Positions 1 to 21,194 are shown, counted from the stretch's first letter. The stretch: 64,000 bases of DNA from Anaeramoeba flamelloides (GCA_027625915.1 JANTQA010000015.1:7965001-8029000); one strand, 5' to 3'. Numbers and translations: made by a program. Notes: generated by a model not told the origin, from the sequence alone.

Positions 1-1
1 C

Positions 2-9679
<9,678 letters not shown>

Positions 9680-10407
9680 TTACTTCAAACCATTTTTACA
9701 TTTTTTCTTAGTTAATATTTTTTGTTTGTTTGTTTTTATGATACAATTTCAAGTTCCATAATCCTTAACTAAAATATTTTTCGCAATCATATTTTTTATG
9801 AATCAATTAATTATCAATATAAACTATTTTTCATAAATTTTGACTCACTTTATAATGTTAATGGGAGTTGTTTTGAGGGTTTATTCCAGTATTCTTTACA
9901 AAAAATATTTTCAAATTTTTGGATCAGAATTAGTTTTGCTTTTTCAAATTTTTGTTTTTCTTTTGTTTTTCTTTTTTTTTTTTTTTTTAAAAGATCATGT
10001 GAAAAAAAAAAGAGATCTTCGAAAAGACAAATAATCACTAAGAAAATTTCGACTATGTAATGTCTTTGAAAATGGATTTAATTATTCATAAAAAATCTTG
10101 TTGTTCAACTTTTTTTCAGTGAAAGTTCAGTAATAAAAAATCGGTAATGCTCATTTCAAAAATTGTGAATCACTTTTTTTTAGTTTTTGATTTTATTATT
10201 TTTTTTAATTTTTAATATATCAGGCTTTTATAGATTTAGAATGACTTAAAAGAGAATTACAAATCATATTTAGTTATTAATTGTTCTTGAATACTAAAGG
10301 ATATTTTTTTTTTTTTTCAATTTATTATTTCAGGTGAGTCACAATTTTTGAAAAAGAGTTTATATTGGGTAAAAGGGGATTATATTTACCATTCATAATT
10401 ATACCTA
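9680..10407. other. Gene-free, T-rich stretch
   Basis: This is the 3' flank of the NRPS gene. It has long T and A runs and no credible reading frame. About 9835-10060 loosely resembles 39865-40120 in T-run layout, which is too low in complexity to call a repeat family. Confidence 0.6.
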
Positions 10408-11520
10408 AGCTATTTCCAAAAAAAAAAAGAGGGGGGTTATTTTAAAATGTCTTTATTAAACTCAACTTCCAAAGTTTTTTTTTGAATATATGCTTCATTT
10501 CAGTCAAAATTGCCTATCCAAAAATGAAAAATTCATTTTTTTTTAAGATTCAACCTACCTAGGATTTTTTTCAAAATAAGAGAAATAATAAACTTTAAAT
10601 TAGAGTTGATATTTTTAAAAGAAATTTCTGAACGAATCTCTAAAATTTCATAAAAAATAAAATGTTAAAAAAATTTTTGGGACTATTTCATTGGAAATGT
10701 ATTGTGAAAAATTTCTCAATAACCTTAGACAATTGAAATTGTTGACATCAAGATTTTTTAAATAGTTAAGGTATTTATTTAAAAAGAAATTACAAATACT
10801 AAATTTTCTGAGACTTTCGTTTTAAAAAAGCAATGAAGAAGAGAAGGTAAGGAAAAAAACGATAAAGGAAAAAAAAAAAAAAAAAAAAAAAATAGGAATA
10901 ATTAGAAAAAATGATCAAATCTAAAAATTGAAATTATATTTTGAGAAGAATAATGAATAAAAACCGTAGAAAATGTTCTATTTCTTCATTAAAACCGGAG
11001 TGCTTTGACTGAACGAGAGTTTACAAAATTATTAACAATAATTTATTGTTTCTTAAAAATAATCCTATTTAAATGCTTCTTAGTATTCTATTAAATAAAG
11101 AAAATATATCAAAATTTTTGATCTTGATTTTATCTGATTTTTTTTAGGGGTGAAAATTGATTTTTATTTTTCCTTTTTGATAAAAAACATTTTTTTTTTG
11201 AGAGTTAATCTCAACAAAATTGTCAATAGAATGGAAAATTAATAAATTCATAAATTAAAAAATCATTTGTATACCTTTCCATATTTCCAGTTTTTTATTG
11301 GAAATTGTACATTTATTGTTTTCCACAAAAAAACGTGTTATTCTTTTGTCATTATTTTGGAAATATTAAAATGGATATATTCAGCAATAAATAAAATAGA
11401 TATAGAGTCAATTATTATTAATATTTAACTTCATTTGGTGTTGAAAATTAATGAATGAAACATTAACAACAAGCTTTTTTATGAAAGGTCAAAAAAATTA
11501 CCCACTTTTTCTGAAATATC
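10408..11520 (+). mobile_element. Family A MITE-like element, copy A1, split by an inserted family B element
   Basis: The two outer parts, 10408-10489 and 11024-11520, match copy A2 (14854-15437) in order and orientation. The left part starts AGCTATTTCCAA after a TA, as A2 does. The right part carries the shared segments TTGATCTTGATTTTATC and CATTTGTA-CCTTTCCATAT, then a right end like that of A2. The middle is an inverted family B copy. Without it A1 is about 580 bp, close to the 584 bp of A2. No coding capacity was seen. Confidence 0.75.
10490..11023 (-). mobile_element. Family B MITE-like element, copy B1, nested inside A1
   Basis: The reverse complement matches B2 (11740-12310) and B3 (23277-23837) along its length. 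Shared landmarks include TTCAATTTTTAGAT, a T-rich centre, ATTTTTCAC and AGTTTATTATTTCTC. Its ends resemble the terminal inverted repeats of B3 (TAAACTC...TTCA-TCAAAG). It lies between TA dinucleotides. Confidence 0.75.
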
Positions 11521-11739
11521 TAATATTTATTTCAAATTGATTTCTTTTTTAAATAATTATTTTATTATTTATTTTTGAAAGAAATCTCTACAAAACAAAC
11601 ATTTACAAACAAAAAATAAAAAAAAAACATTTTTTATTTTTAACTATTATAGAAAACTCAAATTGGGATAGATGCAAATATAGAAGGATGTTTTTTGCAT
11701 TTTTATCAACTAAAATTGTTTTAAATAAAAAAAGTTGTT

Positions 11740-12310
11740 TAAAAAATCTTTTTCCATCAAATGGTTCCAAGTTTCATATGATTATTAAACCTATATAATT
11801 ATGTTTAATCCAGTACTCAACTTAAAATGAATTTTTAATTTTTAGATCTGTTCTTTTTTTTTATAATGTCATTTTTTTTTTGTTTTTACATTACCCTTTT
11901 TTGTTTTTTCAAGTTTTTTGCTTCAATTTTTCATTTTTCTTTTCTTTTTTTCAAAAAATTTAATTTGAATAAATTTTGAAACTCCAAATTAACTTTTAAG
12001 AAAATTGATGCTGTATAATTCAATTTTTTTAAAAAATACATTTTACTATTAAAAAATCATATTCATAACAATTTTATTTTTCTAAAGAAATAGAAATTTT
12101 TCACAAAGACATTCCAATGAAAGAAGACCTAAAAAATTGTTTATCAGTTTATTTTTTACAAAACTTTAAAGTTGGTTCAGGTATTTCTTTTAGAATATTA
12201 ACTCTAATATGAATTTTATTATTTCTCTTATTTTTGAATAATCGTAAATTTGTAGGTTTATAAAAAACAATGAATTTTTCATTTTTATTTTGGCCACTTT
12301 TAGGGAACAA
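11740..12310 (+). mobile_element. Family B MITE-like element, copy B2
   Basis: It is co-linear with B3 (23277-23837). The left end reads TTTTTCCATCAAATGGTTCC against TTTTTCATTCAAAGGGTCCC in B3. The shared core includes CATTCCAATGAA and TTATTATTTCTC. The right terminal repeat is eroded. It contains no ORF. Confidence 0.7.
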
Positions 12311-14853
12311 GTATGTAGGTTAATCGGTAGTACACTTATTTACCATTGTTTACATAGAAATTACATGGAAAATATCATTTTTAAAAAAACCCTCAATTTA
12401 TAAAAAGATCTTTCGGTCAAAGTGAATAGAAATTGATTTTATTTTGAAAAGGAAAGATCTTAGTCACCTTAATAAAAATCAAAGAATTAAAATTTCTATG
12501 TATTTTCATAATTGATTTAGAATATCCCCCCTTTTATTAGTAAATTGTAATTAAAAATATTTTACCTAAAAATTATAATATTAACTATTTTGGTATAAAA
12601 AATAATTAAATGAAATGTAAAAAATTATTTATTTAATCAATTTTTTTTTTAATTTGTTATTAGTGGTAAAAATCTAACTATTTGGGAAAATTATAAATTT
12701 ATGTGTGTTTTTTAGGTCAATAATAAAATTTTTAAATAAGAGCTGAAATTTAGGAATGTTCAGAAATCAAACACCTTTTATACTTATTTAAATGTGTTTT
12801 TTTTTGATCTGTTTGCAAAAAAAGTCTTTGTTATAGAATTTTTAACCAAATATTTGATAACAATGAATTTATCAAAAAAAAAAAAAGATTTGGATTAAAA
12901 AAAGAAATATTTTGAAATAAAGAGATTTAAAAAAGTGATAATATTTCGAAGTTTTGTATTTTAACTCAAGGGTAAACTTTTTCAGAATTAAAACTTTTTG
13001 AAAGTTTTCTATTTTAATAAAGTGAATAATCAACCTTTAAGTGTCATGTAAAAGTTGGAGTGGAAAAAAAAGTACTTTTTATAAGAAAAGGTACATATTA
13101 TTGAAAAAGTAAATTTGAAATAACTTTTAATATTGAGAAAATCATAAAAAAAAAAAAGTACAGATATTTTACTAATTAATATAATAGATTATCTATAATT
13201 TTCACAAGGATTGGCATGAATTAGTTGTTTGAAAGATATTTTTTAAAAAAATATCTTATATAGATTTAGAATTTTATAATATTTTTCTTTTGGTTTGAAT
13301 AGAAGCTGGTAAAAATTATTTAATTGTGTTTTTTCTTTTTGAATTTTTTTATATTAAATTAAAATTTTATGTATTATTTCACAAAAAAATATACTTATAT
13401 TCAATAATGAGATTATCATTTGGAGATTATTGCTTTCAAAAAGTTGAAAAAAATATTTTTAATCTTGAAAAAAAAAAAACATTTTTTATAACTGGGGTGT
13501 TTAATTACGGTTATATTTTATCTTCCTCTCTCTCTTTTTGATTCAAGAAAGTATGAAAAATTAAAACAAAAAGATCATTACTAATCTTTAAAAGGTCTGC
13601 CTCCAATTTTGTATTATGTTTGTTTTTTTCATTTAAGTAGTTTTATTAGTATGTGTTTCACATGTGCAAAAAAAAAAATGGAATTGTGATTATTTTGGTA
13701 AAGAATTGGTATTTTTGTATTAATAATTATGTTAAAATTATCAAGAAAAACAAAACAAATTTGCCTCTTTTTTTTAATTTTGTAATGAAAAATATATTAA
13801 AATATTAAAAATATTTTATTTTTTTTTAAATTTTTTGAGAACAATAAACTAAAAATTTAAACAACTTAATAATATATCAATTTCTAGTGTAAAGTCTATT
13901 TTAATTAAATTTCACTTCCCTGTCTATTTATATAAAAATAAAATTTTTATTTGAAAAACTTTTTCCCTTGCATTAAGGATACTCAATAATTTCATATTTA
14001 CATCTTGACTATACAAAATAATACGAAAAAATTTTTATTTTTCTTCTCAAACTTGCAGAATTCTTGCTAAAAAAATAGATCCTTTAAATCCAAATTCCTT
14101 TTAAGATAAATTTTTTTAATTGAAATTTGCAAATAGTCTCACCTTCATTTTAAATATTTTTCTTCAAACAAAGCACATTTTTGTTGGGAAAATAGTGAAT
14201 TGTTTATTATTAAGTTTTATTCAATAAATTCCAAAACCAGTCAAATCATACAAGTTTGTTGAATAAAAATTCTAAAAAACAAAGTTAAATTGATTTATAT
14301 TTTATTGAGCAAACCTTTGTCTTAAAATAAATTTCTTTTTAAGGAAATATTACATTTTTCGATTTTTTAAAAAAAATCAATGATGTAATATTACGAATAA
14401 AAAATTTTTTTGATTGTCATGAAATATTGAAACTTTGGAACCAAAATACCATGCGGTGTTCTATATGTGAAAAAAAAACCAAAACCAACACAAAGTAATC
14501 CAGAGTTAAATCTTTAGTTTTTCAATTTTTTGATTCAACCAATAATTTTATTAAATTTTTGTTTTGAATATAGATATGAGTTTATGTAAAAATATTTCAA
14601 ATTACTAATAGAATGAACCAAAAAAAAAAAAAAAATAGACCTGAGAAAGTATGTATTTCAAAACAAATCCTATCTTTTAGAAGACCAAACAAATAAGATC
14701 ACCTTTCCAAACTAAATTGTTGAAATCCAGAATGAAAAAAAAAAAAAAATTGACAAAAATAAATTTTCAAGATATTACTTCTTTATTTTCTTAAATTTAG
14801 ATGGAACCATCCAACCAAGCCATTATCTTGGAATTCTCCCCCATTACTGTATA
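12311..14853. other. Gene-free AT-rich stretch
   Basis: It has many A and T homopolymers. No motif-bearing frame, RNA gene or clear repeat was recognised. A 71-codon frame at 13326-13541 is Phe/Leu/Lys-rich in the way translated T runs are, and is not called as a gene. Confidence 0.55.
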
Positions 14854-15437
14854 AGCTATTTCCAATAAAGTGGGGCAAATTTATTCCAAAATATATCTTA
14901 TTAAATTCAATCTTCAAAAAAGTATTTAAACATACAAAATCATTAACTATCATTCATCAACTCTTGAGAATAATTCAATTTGTTTCTTAGTATTGTATTA
15001 CCTTAATAAAAGATATTAAATTTTCTGATCTTGATTTTATCGGATATTTTTTATGTGTTAAAATAGGTGTTTATTATTTTCTTTTTGATTGAAAAAATCG
15101 TTTTCATAACTTGTTTAATCTTGAAAAAATTTCAAATAGAATGGATAACATATAACTGCATTTTATTGTTTAAAAAATCATTTGTACCCTTTCCATATTT
15201 CTAGTTTTTTATTGAAATTGGTGGTACATTATTTTCTCCAAAAAAAGTGTTATTTTTTTTTTTCTTTTTTTGGGAATATTTCAATGAACATATTTCGAAA
15301 TAAATACATTAGTCAACTATTCAATTTTTATTAATATTAAACTTATTTTGGTAACGTCAATTGATGAATACTATCACTAACAAAGTTGATTTTTCATGAA
15401 ATGTCAAAAAAAATGCCCCACTTGTTTGAAAATACCT
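14854..15437 (+). mobile_element. Family A MITE-like element, copy A2
   Basis: It is 584 bp between TA dinucleotides (14852-14853 and 15438-15439). The terminal inverted repeats are imperfect, about 25 bp: left TAAGCTATTTCCAA then AAGTGGGGCA; right, read inverted, TAAGGTATTTTCAA then AAGTGGGGCA. The TA flanks and absence of an ORF fit a non-autonomous Tc1/mariner-type element. Confidence 0.78.
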
Positions 15438-16281
15438 TATATATATATATATATTACTTAACTGAACATTTTTTTACCAATTTGTTTTTGAAATTCTTTT
15501 TTCAAATATTTTTATCAAACTAAACCACAACAAAGAATACTATTTCAAAGACGAAAAAGGGGTTGGATTCTCGGAATCAAAAAACAGTTACAAAAGATTC
15601 AACCCAAAATAAAAGAAAAATCGGTTAAAAATAATTTCAATCAGATTCAGAAATATTTTTAGTTCTTATTTAAATAGAAAATAAATAATTATCAAATCAA
15701 ACGAATTTTTCCAAATTACCTTTATTTCTGAAGAAGAATCAAAATAATAACCTATTTTCTGAAACAAACTTAGATAAATTAATTAAATGAAAATAGGAAT
15801 TTAAAATTCATTTTCTAAATTCTTTCTAAATAGAAAATAATTTGTTTATAAAAAATTTTCCAAACAAAAGTTTTTCCATCAAGAATGAAAAATAAAGCAA
15901 GTAAAAAAGAAATAACTATATCAAATGGTACAGATAAGAGCTTGAAATAAATGATTTGTATTTATTTTTTTCTTGATCAATTTTTTCATTTTTTTTTGAT
16001 TTCCATTTTTTAGTTGGTTTGAAAATATATTATACTGTGGTATATTCCACTCTCATATTTATTAAAATATTAATGTATTTGATTAAAGAAATGATTTGGA
16101 ATAATTCAGTTTCACAAAACTGTGACACTCAAAATTTAAAAAATACACTTACTCCCTTAAAGGATCTTTTTTAACAAAGTTTTCTTCAAATTTGTAAAGA
16201 AATAGTTTACTTTCCAATGAGTAATATTGTAATCTGGAAGGTGAAACTTGAAATGAATGAATATCCTCACGACATTTTGAA
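15438..16281. other. Gene-free stretch, 3' flank of the AP endonuclease gene
   Basis: It starts with a short (AT)n run at the right edge of A2. The rest is AT-rich with no supported feature. Short frames near 16149-16430 are antisense or shifted shadows of the endonuclease gene. Confidence 0.55.
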
Positions 16282-17496
16282 TCAATTTTGTTTTTTCTTT
16301 TTCTCTTTTGGATCTGTTTTGACTTTTTCTTGTTGTGTCTCTTGCTGTTGTACCTCTTGCTGTTCTTTCGGTTGCTGTTGGCGGTGCTTAAAACTGATTT
16401 TGACTGGGCAGTGATCAGAGCCGTAAACATTATCCAAGATCTCTATGGTTTTGACATTGCTTACAATTCTAAGCGATGTGACAAAATAGTCAATCCTCCA
16501 CCCTTTGTTGAGAAACCTTAGTCCCTGCCGCATGCTCCAAAAGGTATATTTATTTTCAGTTAAAGGATAAATTTTTCGAAAGATGTCGACAAATTTGTTT
16601 TGTAAAATGTTTGAAAAGCTTTGCCTTTCTTGGTTTGTAAACCCTGAAGAATTTCCCAATGCGCTGGGATCATAAACGTCAATCTGCTGATGAGCCACGT
16701 TCAGGTCGCCACACCAAATTAAGGGCTTTTTTGAATCGATCTGGATCAAGAGCTGTGAGATTGTAAAATCCCAAATCTCTGTTCGGACTTTGATCCTTTG
16801 CAAGTCTGAGCCGCTGTTGGGGACATAAGTGTTGATCAACCAAAAGGTTTCAAATTCAAGCGCAAGAAACCTCCCTTCCTTCCACAGCACATGCTCTGCG
16901 ATATTTGGATGGGTTCGACACCATTTTTCTCCTAACATCGACAGAACTGAATATTTGATTTGGGTTGGCTTATAACGAGTGAAAATCGCTGTCCCAGAAT
17001 AGCCTTTTTTGGCCGTCGAATGTGACCAAAAATCGGCATACCCTTCCAGTTGCAGCACCCTTTCAACTGTCTTGGTTTCTTGAAGGCACAAAAGATCGGC
17101 GTCAAGTGAAAGCAAGGTTTGTTTCATGTCTCCGTTCTTGAGACTGGATCTTAATCCGTTAACGTTAAACGTTACAATTGTTAAGCTTTCCGGCATAAGC
17201 TTTTGCTCCTGTGCATTCGGTGCTTCCTGTGGCTTCACAACAACAAGCTTGCCTGTTTTATTAAAATTTAGAGTTGTTTGTCTTAAGCTCCTTTTGTTTA
17301 AAACCTTTTTTCCTTTCGATCTTCTCTTTAAATAATTTTGTTGTTTTGGCTTTTGCTTTTCTGTCTGTTTTTTTGTGTTTAATCGTGTTTTTTTTTGCTT
17401 TGGCTTTTCTGTTTGTTTTATTTTGGATTTGTTTGGAAGTGGAGGAATGGGATTTTTGCGTTTTTTATTGTTCAATTCTGGGCTTTTTGTGTTCAT
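16282..17496 (-). CDS. AP endonuclease, APE1/exonuclease III family
   Basis: It cuts the DNA backbone 5' to abasic sites in base-excision repair and is expected in the nucleus. The 404-residue frame has no intron. The catalytic endonuclease/exonuclease/phosphatase fold covers about 104-380. All family landmarks are present: FNVNGLRS (Asn111), LQETK (metal-binding Glu140), NTYVPNSG (Tyr224), GDLNVAH (Asp254, Asn256), RIDYF (Asp345) and GSDHCPV (Asp371, His372). The first about 100 residues are Lys-rich, a likely nuclear-targeting or DNA-binding tail. They include RQTTLNF, which resembles but does not fully match a PCNA-interacting box. The C-terminal about 30 residues are Gln/Lys-rich. G+C content is clearly higher than the flanks. 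The start is the first Met of the open frame; the stop is TGA. It is more similar to APE1/ExoIII than to class I DNases or nocturnin-like proteins because of the RIDYF and SDHCPV motifs. Confidence 0.95.
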   Translation of the reverse strand: MNTKSPELNNKKRKNPIPPLPNKSKIKQTEKPKQKKTRLNTKKQTEKQKPKQQNYLKRRSKGKKVLNKRSLRQTTLNFNKTGKLVVVKPQEAPNAQEQKLMPESLTIVTFNVNGLRSSLKNGDMKQTLLSLDADLLCLQETKTVERVLQLEGYADFWSHSTAKKGYSGTAIFTRYKPTQIKYSVLSMLGEKWCRTHPNIAEHVLWKEGRFLALEFETFWLINTYVPNSGSDLQRIKVRTEIWDFTISQLLIQIDSKKPLIWCGDLNVAHQQIDVYDPSALGNSSGFTNQERQSFSNILQNKFVDIFRKIYPLTENKYTFWSMRQGLRFLNKGWRIDYFVTSLRIVSNVKTIEILDNVYGSDHCPVKISFKHRQQQPKEQQEVQQQETQQEKVKTDPKEKKKKQN

Positions 17497-18477
17497 TGAT
17501 TCAAAATTTATTTTAAATAGTTACGAAATAATGTGCAACTTGGGAATTTGGGGTTTGTAAAAGCTTGTTATTAAATCTTGATGGTTTTTCCCTCAACAAT
17601 AAAAAATGATTTGTGTAAGACTTTGTAAAGTTTGGTCCATTAATCCTCAAAGTTTTTGAAATCACTCTCTCAGGGGTGGGACAAATGGTTTGGTTTTAGT
17701 TTCAAGAGTGAGTCTGGAAACTTATAATTCTCCAAATACAAATCATTTTTAAAGTTAAGATTAAGGTCTCGGTCCTTAACTAACCAAATTACAATGATGA
17801 TCTTTTGGTCCAATCGTATTTAAATTGTGAAGTCAGATTCCTTGAAATATTCTCCAATTCGAATTCAAATAATCGTTTTAATATATTTTTTGAAATTAAA
17901 AATTGAAAAAGAAATTTTTAGAGATACATGAACGAGAAAATCCTTATTTAGAAATGTGAAAATGACAAATTAATTATAACAATTTTCTAGACTCAAAAAT
18001 GAAGATCATTTCAAATATTTTCAATAAACAGCTCAAACTTACAAGATCACATTTTCTTTTAGAATTGAATGACTTGAATTATTCCATTTTTACAAATCAG
18101 TAAAATTCTTAAAAATGATTTTTGATTTTTTTTTTGTTGTAATTTTTGCATCTTGTGTTAATATTTTTTGTTTTTCATTTCATTAAAGTACAACAAGAAC
18201 ACTTGGGAGGAGAGTGTTTACTTTATTTTGTTCTTGAATAGAATTTACCTAACAAATTACTCAAAGCATTTGGTTTATCTTTATGTAACAATTTTTTTTA
18301 TTTGTTATGTTTTCTCATAAAACACAATTTTAAACTAAATTTCATAATAAATGGCCCACCTTACATTTGAATAATGAATTGCTTTTGTATCGTTTTGAAG
18401 TTTTTCCTCTCACAACGAAAAGTTTGCAAATAAATCATTTTTTCTCTTTTTTATTTTTTCAAAAGTGTTTTTTTAAA
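17497..18477. other. Gene-free stretch, 5' flank of the AP endonuclease gene
   Basis: It presumably contains the minus-strand promoter of the endonuclease gene, but no promoter element can be recognised in this AT-rich sequence. Confidence 0.5.
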
Positions 18478-18735
18478 ATGGAAAATGAAAATGAAAAATT
18501 TGAAAGAAGTAACAGATGAATTAAAGCAAAATTTGGTTTCAAATATGAAAAAGAGATTAGATTTAGTTATTCAAATGGAAGGAGAATCGATAAATGGGTT
18601 TTTTACTTTTTTAAATTTTCTATTTTTCATGTCATACTTCATTCAAAATAAATGGCCAAATTTTTTTTAACTGTTTTTTTTATTTTTTTTTCTTTTATTT
18701 TTAGACAAAAAATAAATATCTCTTGAGTATAGTAT
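18478..18735 (+). CDS. Possible tiny two-exon gene or orphan exon, unknown function
   Basis: An ATG at 18485 opens a frame of Lys/Glu/Leu-rich, helix-forming character (KEVTDELKQNL, MKKRLDLVIQMEGES). Its codon use is more gene-like than its flanks. At about 18598 a GT follows ATAAATGG, and a strong T-rich AG acceptor lies near 18702-18704. Joining these gives only about 44 residues before a TGA. Unspliced, the frame runs to 18670 with a hydrophobic tail. It could be a real micro-gene, a terminal exon of something missed, or a decayed fragment. No family was recognised. Confidence 0.25.
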
Positions 18736-19426
18736 TGAATATTAAAATCTAAATTTTTATATTATAATAGATAACTCCTATTATTAAAAATGTTTTTATT
18801 TAAAATTTGATTTTTAATGGGCCAATTATTATGAAAGATAGTTTAAGTTTCCAGACAAATTTGGGTTGGTGTGTTGGGGAAATATTTTGATGAATTTTGT
18901 TTTCAATGGACCAAATGAAAATTAATTTAAAATTTGAGTCAAAAGTTATGATAATTTTACAAAAATAAATGGTTAAGGGATTTATCTCTATTTTTTTTTT
19001 TTTTTTAGCCAATTTCTAAATAAGGATTCCATATATAGAAGCATGTTTAATATTAAAAATAAACAGGGTTTTTCAAATCAAAGTTATTTGCAAAAAATTT
19101 TCTCAATCTCTATTAAATAAAAGTAAAATAAAAATTAATAGCGATTAGTCCCTTAAGGAATGAGCACCTGTCAAGTAGATGCCAAAGATTAAAGTAAGTT
19201 ATTCTTAGATGTAAATTACTTTAATGTTATATGGTTCAAATGTCTCTAAAACATTGATTAGTTTAGTAGTAATATTTGTTGATCTTATCAATTAAAAATG
19301 TTCCTTAGATTAATAAAAACTCCAAGAATTTCAGAAAAAAATTCTATATTTCACCTCAAATTTAAAGTTTGAGTTATCAGTCTGAAGGTTACAAAGTTTA
19401 AAATATCATATGTAAATTCTTCACGA

Positions 19427-20135
19427 TATATGAACCCTATTCCAAAAATTTTAATACCTTCAAAATCAAAAAGTGGGAAAAAAATCGTGTTTATTCAATT
19501 TTTCCAAACGAAATATAAAAAACATTTAAGTTATCCCAGTATCAATGCTTTTATAAGTAATTTTTTTTATCCAAATAAAATAAAAAAATATAAAAGGAAA
19601 AAAAAAAATGGTGTGTAAAAAAGGATGAAAGGAGAAAGTACAAAAAAATGTATTGATTTATTTTTAAGGGTTAGATGAGAGCTCATCTAATATGTCAAAG
19701 AGAGAATTTTGAAGTGACTAAATTTGAGACTTCTAATTCAAAGATTATCTAAAATAGATACAGTAAACAGGAATATTTAAATCTTTATTTAGTTTTCTAA
19801 AAAAAAAAGAAAACAAAATAAAAAAAATTATTTTGATAAATTTTTTGTAATTTCACGAACAATTATTGATTCAATCAAATGGTTAGATAACATCGACCAA
19901 TTTTATATGATTTTGATATTTAACTAACTCAGAATTCATCTTCCACTAATTTTTGGAAAAAAAAACTTCCAGATCTAACGAAACAGATTATTTAACTGGA
20001 AAAAATTAGAAATGGAATAAGAAAAGACAAAAAATGAAATAATTTGTAAAAATCAAAATTATTTCCAATTTGAAGGAAATGGCATTATTGTGATTATTTG
20101 AACTAGTTTAGACTGTGTATAATTTTTCTGAAATT
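19427..20135 (-). mobile_element. Family C MITE-like element, copy C1, interrupted by element I1
   Basis: The reverse complement matches C2 (21195-21721) and C3 (43242-43770). The left edge, GAACCCTATTCCAAAAATTT, corresponds to the inverted right end of C3. The 19965-20065 part matches the CTTCCAGATCTAACG and ACAGATTATTTAACTGG blocks. About 168 bp of unrelated DNA (I1) lies at about 19667-19835. Without it the copy is about 540 bp, close to the 525-bp family length. Confidence 0.72.
19667..19835 (+). mobile_element. Short repeat family I, copy I1, nested inside C1
   Basis: The first about 140 bp match I2 (60940-61080, inverted) almost base for base over long stretches, such as AGAGAGAATTTTGAAGTG and GAGACTTCTAATTCAAAG, and also match I3 (61906-62055). 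A perfect 20-bp palindrome, TTAGATGAGAGCTCATCTAA, lies near the left end. The other end is A-rich. The element class is unclear; a SINE-like or small hairpin-bearing element is possible. Confidence 0.65.
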
Positions 20136-20186
20136 AAGTTTAGATTGGTTGCTAAAAAATTCAATTATTTTAAAAAAATTAAATTA

Positions 20187-20346
20187 CTGGTATTTGAATT
20201 ATAAATTGGGAAATATTTTCGTTTCATTTTCAATTTCCTTTACAAACAGGGTTTCCCAAATAAGTATGTTGTAAATTGGAGGCTTTGTTATAGAAAGGAA
20301 ATTATTAACCAAGTGAAAACAATCCCCTTCGTAATTCAAATACCAG
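20187..20346. mobile_element. Short foldback element, family H, copy H1
   Basis: The left end CTGGTATTTGAATTA and right end TAATTCAAATACCAG are exact inverted repeats, and the pairing continues imperfectly inward. The element is flanked by TTA on both sides (20184-20186 and 20347-20349), a 3-bp duplication like that of PIF/Harbinger elements. Related sequence lies at 62336-62508, about 52386-52531 and, weakly, near 63000. Confidence 0.7.
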
Positions 20347-20536
20347 TTAAGAATCAATAGATTTTTTTGACAAATTATTTCTAAAATATTGGAAAGGTAT
20401 TGGTGTTGTAATTATCTTTTGAAAAAGGGCACAAAATAACATAAATTTTGTTTTTATATTGACAATTATTTAGTAAATCTTCGAAATTAAAAAAAAATCA
20501 AAAATTATTACTTTTAGAAGATCTAAATATTGATTA

Positions 20537-20840
20537 CAGTCCTGTGCCATTTTAAGACACATGAAAAATCAAGAAATAAGGCACAAAAAAATCCCATTAA
20601 GGCACAAAATCAAAGTGGTCAAAATAAGGCACAATTTTTCTATGTAAATTTCCAAGATTACTCATAAATATTCTATATATAGATATATTGAAGAAAATAC
20701 TCAAACTAACTCTGTAATTATTCGGTGAAATTATATCTTGAAATTGGAGTGCCTTAAATAAAAAATTTGTGCCTTAAAGTGAACAAAATTTTGTACCTTA
20801 TTTCTTGATTTTTCCTGTGTCTTAAAATGTCACAGGACTG
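20537..20840. mobile_element. Family D MITE with about 80-bp terminal inverted repeats
   Basis: It is 304 bp between TA dinucleotides (20535-20536 and 20841-20842). The left arm CAGTCCTGTGCCATTTTAAG pairs with the inverted right arm CAGTCCTGTGACATTTTAAG, and similarity runs about 80 bp with few mismatches. The TA target and CAGT ends point to a Tc1/mariner-type non-autonomous element. Only one copy is seen here. Confidence 0.85.
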
Positions 20841-21194
20841 TATTAAATACTTATCCACTATTATTTTGGGTTTCCATTTTTAGATTTTGGCAAAGGAAAT
20901 AAATAAAAAATTTCGAAAATAACATTTTTATTGTGATAATTAGTAAAAAATGTAATAATTTATTGTGTAATAAGATTTATATTCGATTTTTTTCGATACA
21001 GTGAACCATGTAACATTAATATCTTTTATATCCAATTATAATATTCTTTGATTATTGAGAAATCCAGGGTGACAAGAATTCCCCTAGTTGTAATTGCAAA
21101 TTGTTATTTTTTTTTTTGTTTTTATTTATTTTTCCTAAAGTATTTTTCAATTTTTAACTGAAATTTCATTTTAACAATATTACTGGATATAAAT

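Noticed and set aside
9835-10060. Repeat shared with 39865-40120
   Set aside because: The similarity is mostly in T-rich low-complexity blocks and could not be separated from composition by eye.
13326-13541. 71-codon plus-strand frame as a gene
   Set aside because: Phe/Leu/Lys/Ile composition is expected from T and A runs. There is no motif and no support at either end.
19100-19260. tRNA-like GGTTCAAAT word near 19230
   Set aside because: No acceptor stem or cloverleaf arms could be paired around it.
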